Program-made: the position numbers and the translations under genes
The notes under the pieces: generated by a model
Told to the model about the DNA's origin: nothing
Seen by the model: only the letters and a program-made list of their open reading frames with translations
Database searches by the model: none
NCBI GenBank assembly: GCA_002364005.1
Contig: DEXG01000017.1
Location: forward strand, 78,503 to 108,086
Direction: 5' to 3'
Length of the DNA stretch: 29,584 bases
Source of the DNA: Phycisphaerales bacterium UBA3190
GTDB lineage: Bacteria > Planctomycetota > Phycisphaerae > Phycisphaerales > UBA1924
Shown here: piece by piece, positions 24,094-29,584 of the stretch
How the letters are laid out: each line of letters begins with the position of its first letter
Position numbering within the stretch: position 1 is the first letter of the stretch

Positions 24094-25304
24094 GGCTTCC
24101 CTCCCAGTGCCTCGGGGAGTGAACTGGGGTCCGCCAGCCATGATTCGGGCTTGGTCATGTCCAGCACACGGGCATCGGGTGTGCCGTTGGGTGTCGCTCC
24201 GCCTGCTCTGAACACGATCACGCGATCCCGTTCTCTGGTCGGCGGCGGTGTGAGCGGCGATTCCTCAAGATCCAGATCGACCATCGCCAGGGCACGCTGA
24301 ACGCGTCCCGCGTGCGAACGCCCGCTCATGGGCTCGATGCGCAACCCACGCTGAGGGAACCAGAGCCCGATCGGGATGGATCGTGAGGCCCCCTGCTCGA
24401 TCAGCGAAGCAGCGGCGGCGATCGCTCGCTCGGTTAGCTGGGCACGCTGGCCGGTGTCCGCATCGGGCTCGATGATCCAAATCCAGATCCGCGAGGAGAT
24501 GGTTTGGGTGTGCTCGACAACGACGAGCTCGGATCGCCTGGCGCTGTGCTTCCATGAGATGCGTCGGCGCGGATCGCCGGGGACATACTCGCGGAGTCCC
24601 CATAACTCGTCGCTGCGGCCGCCTCGGGCCGAGCGTCGGCGGGCCTGTTCCCCTTGTGCGTGTGTGTGCCTGAGCAGGCCGGGGTGAAGCTGCAGCTTGT
24701 GGGGAAGCACGAGCAGGGTCCTTGGCTGCTCGAAAATGAGCGATTTCTGCAGCAGGCCGAAGGGGAATCGCGTTGAGAGTCGGATGCGTTTGAGGGTCAC
24801 GCGTCCGCGCCGGGTGGGCTTGAGGATGCCGACGAATGAGCCGCTCTGGCCGGGCCCGATGTGGATCACGCTGGCGGGCAGGAATGTGCCGATCGCGTTG
24901 CGCTGGTCCTGGATCTCGCTGATCAATGCGGCGAAGAGGGGGAAGAACCTCGAACGATTTTTGACGGTGTAGTGCAGACGCAGTGTTTGGCCCGCGCTGA
25001 CTTCTTTGAATGCCCGCGATCGCAGGCGGGTCTTCATCAGTGCGTTGCCCGAGAATATCCCGGACACGATGAGCGTGGCGATGGCGACGCCGAAGAGCCA
25101 GAAGAGCAGGTTGTTCTGTGAGTTGATCGCACCGACCGCGAGGAAGAGCGTCACGGCGATATAGACGATGCCCCCGAAGGTGAGTCGTGATTCGCGCCGG
25201 ACGGCCCTGCTCGGGCGTTTGGGTGCTGGGGTGCCGGTGTCATCGATCGGCGCCGGGGCGCTGATGGATCTTCGATACCCGCGTTTGATGCTAAAACTGG
25301 TCAC
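24090..25304 (-). CDS. DUF58-family membrane protein
   Basis: Function not established; DUF58 proteins commonly pair with transglutaminase-like and MoxR proteins in envelope-related clusters. 404 residues with GTG at 25304. A basic N-terminus precedes two membrane helices at about 43-90. A beta-sandwich-like region follows (~95-200), and the DUF58 motif with LREYVPGDPRRRISWKHSAR lies near residue 235. The C-terminal part has a von-Willebrand-A-like layout (IWIWIIEPDADTGQ), though a full metal site is not evident. The stop overlaps the transglutaminase ATG. No strong ribosome site precedes the GTG; it begins 14 bases after the upstream lipoprotein gene, suggesting coupling. Confidence 0.88.
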   Translation of the reverse strand: MTSFSIKRGYRRSISAPAPIDDTGTPAPKRPSRAVRRESRLTFGGIVYIAVTLFLAVGAINSQNNLLFWLFGVAIATLIVSGIFSGNALMKTRLRSRAFKEVSAGQTLRLHYTVKNRSRFFPLFAALISEIQDQRNAIGTFLPASVIHIGPGQSGSFVGILKPTRRGRVTLKRIRLSTRFPFGLLQKSLIFEQPRTLLVLPHKLQLHPGLLRHTHAQGEQARRRSARGGRSDELWGLREYVPGDPRRRISWKHSARRSELVVVEHTQTISSRIWIWIIEPDADTGQRAQLTERAIAAAASLIEQGASRSIPIGLWFPQRGLRIEPMSGRSHAGRVQRALAMVDLDLEESPLTPPPTRERDRVIVFRAGGATPNGTPDARVLDMTKPESWLADPSSLPEALGGKP

Positions 25305-25318
25305 TCAGAGTTCGATAC

Positions 25319-25786
25319 TCATTCTTTGGGGTCGCGGTTCGGCTCCGGGGGCACATATCCGGGTCGGGGGATCACGACACAGAGCAGCTGGTTCCCCTCG
25401 GTGGGCATGAAAGTGGTTGAACGGGCGGTGTAGACGCCGTCGCCGGCGACATGAATCTCGACCACATCACGAGGGAAGCTCCCGCCCGGGAAGGGCAGCT
25501 CGAAATCGCCGAGCTCGTCTGAGACCGCTTCGGCGAACACCCCACGCCCCCGGGCCACGCTCCCGCCCTTGGCGAGGATCGACACCGTGAGCCCGGGCAT
25601 ACCAACTTCATCGAAGCGTTCATCACCCGGGGCGGCAACCACGGCTTGGCCCACCGAACCCGCGATGATTCGCCCACGAACGAAGGTGGTCGACTTTCCG
25701 CAGCCCACGACGCCGGAGAGTGCGATTGCGAGGGCAACCAGCAGCAAAGGGGTAGCGATGCGTCGAGCGATGAAAGGTTGAAACAT
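25319..25786 (-). CDS. Small lipoprotein with carboxypeptidase-regulatory-like fold
   Basis: Function unknown. 155 residues. The signal peptide ends in a lipobox VVGC with C29 as the lipidated residue. The mature part resembles a carboxypeptidase regulatory-like/transthyretin-like beta-sandwich: TFVRGRII opens, PGLTVSILAKGG follows near 64, then AVSDELGDFELPFPGG near 86-101 and VVEIHVAGDGVY near 107, ending in a Pro-rich tail. ATG 25786 has GGGAGA seven bases upstream. It sits between scpB (36 bases away) and DUF58 (14 bases), so it belongs to the same transcript and may work with the DUF58/transglutaminase pair outside the membrane. Confidence 0.7.
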   Translation of the reverse strand: MFQPFIARRIATPLLLVALAIALSGVVGCGKSTTFVRGRIIAGSVGQAVVAAPGDERFDEVGMPGLTVSILAKGGSVARGRGVFAEAVSDELGDFELPFPGGSFPRDVVEIHVAGDGVYTARSTTFMPTEGNQLLCVVIPRPGYVPPEPNRDPKE

Positions 25787-25822
25787 GCGAAATCTCCCGA
25801 ATCTGGATGCTCAGTCAGCGGG

Positions 25823-26503
25823 TCAAACCCCGCTCTGATTCAGTTGATCGGCAAAGTCCTCGGGTTTAGGCAGATCTTTCACGCTCGCAAGCCCGAAAGT
25901 GTCAAGAAACTGGCGTGTGGTGCCGTAGAGCATGGGGCGCCCAAGCTCCTCGGCCCGGCCGGTGATCTTGACCAAGCGGCGTTCCATGAGCGTCCGGACG
26001 ACCTCGCCGCAGGCGACGCCCCGGATGGCTTCCAGTTCGGCGCGGGTGACGGGCTGGCGATAGGCGATGATGGCGAGGGTCTCGAGGGCGGGCTTGGAGA
26101 GCCGGGTTGTGGCCCGTGATCGGTGCATCGCGGCGATGACCGGCGCGTGCTCGGGGAGGGTCATCATGCGATAGCCGCCTGAGACCTCTTCGATCGTGAA
26201 TGCTCGCCCCTGCTGGCTGTATTGGGTGTTTAGGGTGGCGATCGCCTCGGCGACCTGCGCGCTGGGTATTGGCTGATCGAGAAAAACCCCCATGGCATCG
26301 GTGATCGCGGCCACTTTCAGCGGGCGATCGCTGCTGACGAGCATCGCCTCGATCGGGGCGAGAACGCGTGTCAGATCAACCGGATCGTGCTCTGGCTGCG
26401 GGATTGACTCTGGATCCGGCTGTGGATTCGCTGATGGCGATTCCTTGCTCATCGGGGCGGTTTCGGTGGACTGGGCGTCTTGGGAAGTTGCTTCAACACT
26501 CAT
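25823..26503 (-). CDS. scpB: Segregation and condensation protein ScpB
   Basis: Accessory subunit of the SMC-ScpA-ScpB chromosome condensation complex, made of tandem winged-helix domains. 226 residues. A Pro/Ser/Glu-rich N-terminal ~40-residue tail is followed by the first winged helix (LAPIEAMLVSSDRPLKVAAI from about 48) and then by ALETLAIIAYRQPVTRAELEAIRG near 140-163, the most conserved ScpB segment, with LYGTTRQFLDTFGL near 195. ATG 26503 has no Shine-Dalgarno, but a -10-like element sits six bases upstream. It heads the operon with the lipoprotein, DUF58 and transglutaminase genes. scpA, which often precedes scpB, is not adjacent. Confidence 0.93.
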   Translation of the reverse strand: MSVEATSQDAQSTETAPMSKESPSANPQPDPESIPQPEHDPVDLTRVLAPIEAMLVSSDRPLKVAAITDAMGVFLDQPIPSAQVAEAIATLNTQYSQQGRAFTIEEVSGGYRMMTLPEHAPVIAAMHRSRATTRLSKPALETLAIIAYRQPVTRAELEAIRGVACGEVVRTLMERRLVKITGRAEELGRPMLYGTTRQFLDTFGLASVKDLPKPEDFADQLNQSGV

Positions 26504-26509
26504 ACGGAC

Positions 26510-26518
26510 ACTGTATCA
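26510..26518 (-). promoter_or_regulatory. Extended -10 promoter of scpB, leaderless geometry
   Basis: On the minus strand TGATACAGT fits TGnTATAAT with two hexamer mismatches. Six bases separate it from ATG 26503, so transcription would start at the start codon. It mirrors the arrangement in front of the divergent transporter gene. Confidence 0.45.
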
Positions 26519-26550
26519 GGGCTGGGCCTGCGATGCCGGTCCCCGGGTCG

Positions 26551-26559
26551 TGATATGCT
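26551..26559 (+). promoter_or_regulatory. Extended -10 promoter of the YhhQ-type gene, leaderless geometry
   Basis: TGATATGCT fits the extended -10 form TGnTATAAT with two hexamer mismatches and lies seven bases before ATG 26567. No Shine-Dalgarno sequence and no convincing -35 are present. Confidence 0.45.
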
Positions 26560-26566
26560 CTGAACC

Positions 26567-27433
26567 ATGCATGACCAACACCTGGACGAACCGCTGCCGA
26601 TGCAGCAGCACCGATACGAGGGGCTCGAGGAACTGCCCACGCTGATCGTTCACCGCAGACGCGAGGGGCTGTTTTTGTTGCTGGCGGGGCTCTTCCTGGG
26701 CACGCTGGCGATGCTCAATATTCTGGGCATAACGCGTTTCATCAAGCTCTTTTCGATCAATGACGCATCGGGCGACGCGGTTCTGGTCGGGGGGGTGCCA
26801 TTGGTCTTTGCGGTCGCCGTGGGCGTTTTGCCTTATCCACTGACTTTCCTGTGCACAGACTTCATCAGCGAGTTGTATGGGCGACGCCGGGCCAATCTGG
26901 TGGTCTGGATCGGGCTGATCCTGAACCTCTGGGTCGTCTTTGTGCTTTGGATCGGCGGGGCACTGCCGGGCTTCGAGCCGACGGCCAATGGACAGATCCT
27001 GACCGATGAGGCGGGGCGACTCCCTGTGTTTTATGAGGTACGAGCCCTCGCCTTTGGTGCCGTGACGGCCTCAATGATCGCGTACCTCATCGCCCAGTTG
27101 GTCGATGTCCAGGTCTTCCACTTCTGGAAGCGTCTGACGCGGGGCAAGCACCTGTGGATCCGTAACAATGGATCGACGCTGGTGAGCCAGCTGGTCGACA
27201 CGACCGCGGTGATTCTCATCACCCACTACTACGCGCACGCATTGCCGATCAGCGAGGACCACCCGGTTATCGGACAGTTGCTGGTCTTCATCGCGACCGG
27301 GTACGCGTTTAAGCTCGTGATGGCCTTACTCGACACGCTCCCGTTCATGTACGGCTCGAGATTCTTGGCCCGATATCTCCGCCTCCCGCCCCCCGGGGGT
27401 GTGGAGGATAGAGAAAGCGATTGCGATCGCTGA
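26567..27433 (+). CDS. yhhQ: Queuosine precursor transporter (YhhQ/VUT family)
   Basis: Membrane transporter expected to import queuosine precursors such as preQ0 or preQ1 (COG1738). 288 residues, with about six or seven membrane helices after a ~35-residue soluble N-terminus. Typical family segments are visible: LPYPLTFLCTDFISELYGRRRA near 87-108, and LVSQLVDTTAVI near 205-216 in the second half. The short C-terminal tail is rich in Pro and charged residues. It is transcribed divergently from scpB with only 63 bases between start codons. A QueD-like synthase also lies in this window, 16 kb away; having both suggests partial de novo synthesis plus salvage, but other que genes are not seen. 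Confidence 0.88.
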   Translation: MHDQHLDEPLPMQQHRYEGLEELPTLIVHRRREGLFLLLAGLFLGTLAMLNILGITRFIKLFSINDASGDAVLVGGVPLVFAVAVGVLPYPLTFLCTDFISELYGRRRANLVVWIGLILNLWVVFVLWIGGALPGFEPTANGQILTDEAGRLPVFYEVRALAFGAVTASMIAYLIAQLVDVQVFHFWKRLTRGKHLWIRNNGSTLVSQLVDTTAVILITHYYAHALPISEDHPVIGQLLVFIATGYAFKLVMALLDTLPFMYGSRFLARYLRLPPPGGVEDRESDCDR

Positions 27434-27518
27434 ATCGGTCCAACTCAATCGAAGTGAAACAGGGATTCCGCCGATCATACATGCGTTCTGATACGCACGA
27501 TACCGGTCGGAGAACCCC

Positions 27519-27911
27519 ATGAGTCCACCCCTGATTTTGCTCGCTGACGACGAGCCGCACATCACGCACATCATCTCGCTGAAGCTCACGAGGGCCGGTT
27601 TCGAGGTGATCGTGGTTGAGGATGGCGAGCTGGCGCTCAAGGCGGCGATCGAGCGTCGCCCCGACGCGATCGTGACCGACCTGCAGATGCCGTACCTTTC
27701 GGGTATCGAGCTTGCACAGCAGCTGTCTACGAACGAGCACTGCAGGGATATCCCGATCATCCTGCTGACCGCGCGGGGATACGCGGTTGAGGAGGAGCTC
27801 AAGAACCTGCCGTCGATCAAGAAGATGCTGTCCAAGCCCTTCAGCGCAAAGGATCTGCTCAAGGATATCAACGCCCTGCTCAGCAATGACGGCGAGGAGC
27901 GTGCGGCATGA
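27519..27911 (+). CDS. Single-domain response regulator (CheY-like receiver)
   Basis: Stand-alone phosphorylatable receiver. 130 residues. The acidic pocket D10-D11, the phosphoacceptor D54 (VTDLQMP), T84 (LLTARG) and the conserved K106-P107 (SKPFS) are all present, so it should be phosphorylatable. No DNA-binding or enzymatic output domain follows. GGAGA lies about six bases before ATG 27519. The stop overlaps the HD-GYP gene start as ATGA, so the output is probably the HD-GYP protein acting in trans. Receiver and HD-GYP are often fused in one protein in other bacteria. No histidine kinase is encoded nearby. Confidence 0.93.
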   Translation: MSPPLILLADDEPHITHIISLKLTRAGFEVIVVEDGELALKAAIERRPDAIVTDLQMPYLSGIELAQQLSTNEHCRDIPIILLTARGYAVEEELKNLPSIKKMLSKPFSAKDLLKDINALLSNDGEERAA

Positions 27912-29545
27912 ATATCAGGCGGAGCGCGAAACAGGTTGATCTCTTCCCCACCGAGTTTGTGAACCGTTGCAGCGAGATCGGTCTCGTCAGCTGGCGTCTG
28001 GATCTCAACGGGATGCCGATGAATGACCCGGAAGCACCGAGCATGCTCGCGATGTGGCTGAGTTCTCGACCGCTCCGCATGCTGATGACCGAAGCGGCGA
28101 TGATCTGGTCTGCCCAGGAGGAGATTGTCGCGCAGGAGCTGCACCCGGGCCTCTGGGCCTTCCCGTTCGTCGAGGAACACCGTGATCGGCGCACCGGGAT
28201 CTTTGTCGCGATCGGATTCAGCCCCGAGATTCTAGAGAGCGATTTGATTGATCAGGGTTGCAAGGGCAACCAGCTCCAGCGCTCAGCGCTCCTCCACATC
28301 CTGCGTGACCGGGCGAAGTTCCAGGGGAACTGCGCCAATCGCATCATGAGCACGCTCACCTGGATGCTCAACGATCTCCGGTCGCTGAGGAAGGACCAGG
28401 AGACCATTGAACTCTTCAGTGATCAGCTCGGGGACTCGTACGAAGTCGTGACTACGCTGCAGGACCTGGGGAGCTCGATGGGCACGCTCAATGAGCCCGA
28501 CAGCATCATCAACGATGGCATCACGGAGATCGCGGCCACACTCGATTACAGCTGGGTTGCGTGCTGCATCCGTGACGACAGCGATGTATCAGCGGTCCTC
28601 AAGTCGACCTTGCACCAGGCGGGCATGTCGGTCATGAGCCGCGAGCAGGCCGCGCAGATTATTGAGCACACCCGCCATTGCGAAGAACTCGGGCAGGCCG
28701 ATCGGGTGAAGATTTATCCGGTGCCTGAGGGCATGGACCAGCTCGAGCCACAGCTTCTAGTCCACCCGATCGAGCGGGACGGCGAGGAACTGGGATTCCT
28801 GATTGCCGGCGGCAAGCAGGGTGATGACCCGCAGGTCTCGAGCCATGAGACCAAGCTTATGGAATCGATCTCAGGCATGCTGGGGGCTGCCCTTGAGAAC
28901 GCCGAGTTGTATCACCGTCAGAAGCTGACCTTCCTGGGCACGATCAAGGCACTCTCGGCCGCGATCGATGCCAAGGACCAGTACACACGCGGTCACTCAG
29001 AGCGTGTCGCGATGCTTTCGGCGATGCTCGCCGAGCGGGTCGGGTACAGCAGCGAAGAGGCCGAGCGTATCCGGATCTCGGGGCTGGTGCATGATGTTGG
29101 CAAGATCGGTGTACCTGAGGTTGTGCTTTGTAAACCATCACGGCTGACCGACGACGAGTTCGAGATGATCAAGCGCCATCCCACGATCGGCTTTGAGATC
29201 ATCAAGGACATCCCGGACCTGCAGGACATCCTCCCCGGCGTGCTCCATCACCACGAACGCTGGGACGGCAAGGGCTATCCCGCGCAGCTTTCGGGCGAGG
29301 GCATCCCGCACATGGCTCGCATCATGGCGCTGGCCGACACCTTCGACGCGATGAGCTCCAACCGTGCGTACCGCTCGGGCATGCCGCGTGACAAGGTGTT
29401 TGCCGAGTTCCGCAAGTGCGCGGGGTCGCAGTTCGACCCGGACCTGGTTGAGCCGTTCCTGGCGCTTGACTTCAGCATCTTCGATGAGATGGTGGCACAC
29501 CACAAGGCCCAGAGCCCGGCGACGCAACTGCCCGACGCGGCCTGA
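27908..29545 (+). CDS. GAF and HD-GYP domain protein, probable c-di-GMP phosphodiesterase
   Basis: Probable cytoplasmic hydrolase of cyclic di-GMP, partner of the preceding receiver. 545 residues. Residues 1-165 form an unassigned N-terminal domain. A GAF-like domain follows at about 190-345 (VVTTLQDLGSSMGTL, LLVHPIERDGEELGFLIAGG), then a helix linker and the HD-GYP domain from about 350. The metal motif H395-D396 (HDVGKIG), the H447-H448-H449 cluster (HHHERWDGKGYP) and the exact GYP triplet at 456-458 are intact, arguing for activity. No membrane helix is seen. ATG 27908 overlaps the receiver stop by four bases. A PilZ receptor gene stands 5 kb away, so c-di-GMP signalling exists in this organism. 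Confidence 0.92.
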   Translation: MNIRRSAKQVDLFPTEFVNRCSEIGLVSWRLDLNGMPMNDPEAPSMLAMWLSSRPLRMLMTEAAMIWSAQEEIVAQELHPGLWAFPFVEEHRDRRTGIFVAIGFSPEILESDLIDQGCKGNQLQRSALLHILRDRAKFQGNCANRIMSTLTWMLNDLRSLRKDQETIELFSDQLGDSYEVVTTLQDLGSSMGTLNEPDSIINDGITEIAATLDYSWVACCIRDDSDVSAVLKSTLHQAGMSVMSREQAAQIIEHTRHCEELGQADRVKIYPVPEGMDQLEPQLLVHPIERDGEELGFLIAGGKQGDDPQVSSHETKLMESISGMLGAALENAELYHRQKLTFLGTIKALSAAIDAKDQYTRGHSERVAMLSAMLAERVGYSSEEAERIRISGLVHDVGKIGVPEVVLCKPSRLTDDEFEMIKRHPTIGFEIIKDIPDLQDILPGVLHHHERWDGKGYPAQLSGEGIPHMARIMALADTFDAMSSNRAYRSGMPRDKVFAEFRKCAGSQFDPDLVEPFLALDFSIFDEMVAHHKAQSPATQLPDAA

Positions 29546-29551
29546 ACTGCG

Positions 29552-29584
29552 ATGAAAACTGATCACTCGAAGACGCGGACCCAG
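29552..29584 (+). CDS. Possible start of a further gene (cut by window edge)
   Basis: ATG 29552 lies four bases after the HD-GYP stop and stays open for the remaining 11 codons (MKTDHSKTRTQ). Position suggests a third gene of the receiver/HD-GYP operon. No ribosome site of note; too short to identify. Confidence 0.25.
   Translation, partial: MKTDHSKTRTQ

Noticed and set aside
23461..24300. 279-codon plus-strand frame
   Set aside because: Asp/His/Gln/Arg-rich shadow of the membrane-helix region of the transglutaminase gene.
27416..27432. AGCGAT-TGCG-ATCGCT palindrome at the end of the YhhQ-type gene
   Set aside because: No T-run follows, and GATCGC words are common codon pairs in this window; not a convincing terminator or special site.
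1..29584. High density of CGATCG and GATCG words
   Set aside because: Explained by frequent Asp-Arg, Ile-Ala and similar codon pairs at high GC; no clustering outside genes was evident by eye.
1..29584. Search for CRISPR arrays, tRNA/rRNA genes, transposases, integrases and attachment sites
   Set aside because: No regularly spaced repeats, cloverleaf sequences, transposase motifs or flanking duplications were seen.

Overview
The window looks like a chromosomal segment of a GC-rich bacterium, most likely a planctomycete of the class Phycisphaerae. The best clue is a type IV prepilin-like protein whose N-terminal segment (FTLIELLVVIA, then ALLIGILLPAL) is of the kind abundant in that group. 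A tandem 6-carboxytetrahydropterin synthase, a two-zinc-ribbon membrane protein and many weak or absent Shine-Dalgarno sites fit the same picture. The taxonomic call is an inference from protein style; no rRNA is present. No tRNA, rRNA, insertion sequence, prophage or CRISPR array was seen.

Layout. (1) 1-9023, minus strand: the N-terminal ~600 residues of 2-oxoglutarate dehydrogenase E1 (sucA, running off the left edge), preceded in transcription order by a complete phosphate ABC transporter operon pstS-pstC-pstA-pstB with ATGA stop/start overlaps. PstC and PstA are much larger than usual, and no phoU follows pstB. (2) 9145-11788: an exported glutathione-peroxidase-family protein (minus) diverges from a two-domain QueD-like protein and a family-9 glycosyltransferase (plus). 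(3) 11753-16059, minus: the serine pathway pair serA-serC with a strong terminator that lies inside the 3' end of the convergent glycosyltransferase gene; then a prepilin-like protein and a zinc-ribbon/GYF_2-like membrane protein. (4) 16092-17927, plus: a parvulin-type lipoprotein foldase coupled to a UbiA-family membrane prenyltransferase. (5) rny (RNase Y, minus), whose stop codon overlaps the stop of the UbiA-like gene, then a 430-base gene-free, hairpin-rich stretch and a DUF4097-like lipoprotein with a strong terminator. (6) 20917-26503, minus: a probable operon scpB - small lipoprotein - DUF58 - transglutaminase (TgpA-like) - PilZ protein. (7) 26551-29545, plus: a YhhQ-type queuosine-precursor transporter, then a CheY-like receiver coupled to a GAF/HD-GYP protein.

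How the parts relate. Phosphate uptake, TCA flux and serine synthesis are housekeeping. Two queuosine-linked genes (QueD-like and YhhQ-like) are both present but far apart. Two cyclic-di-GMP-linked genes (PilZ receptor and HD-GYP phosphodiesterase) lie 5 kb apart. I do not see a clear new defence or mobile system. The most interesting items are the enlarged Pst permeases, the frame-B reading frame overlapping the PilZ start, leaderless-looking promoters with extended -10 elements, a coding terminator, a Glu-to-Gln change at the SerA active site, and a structured gene-free region upstream of rny.
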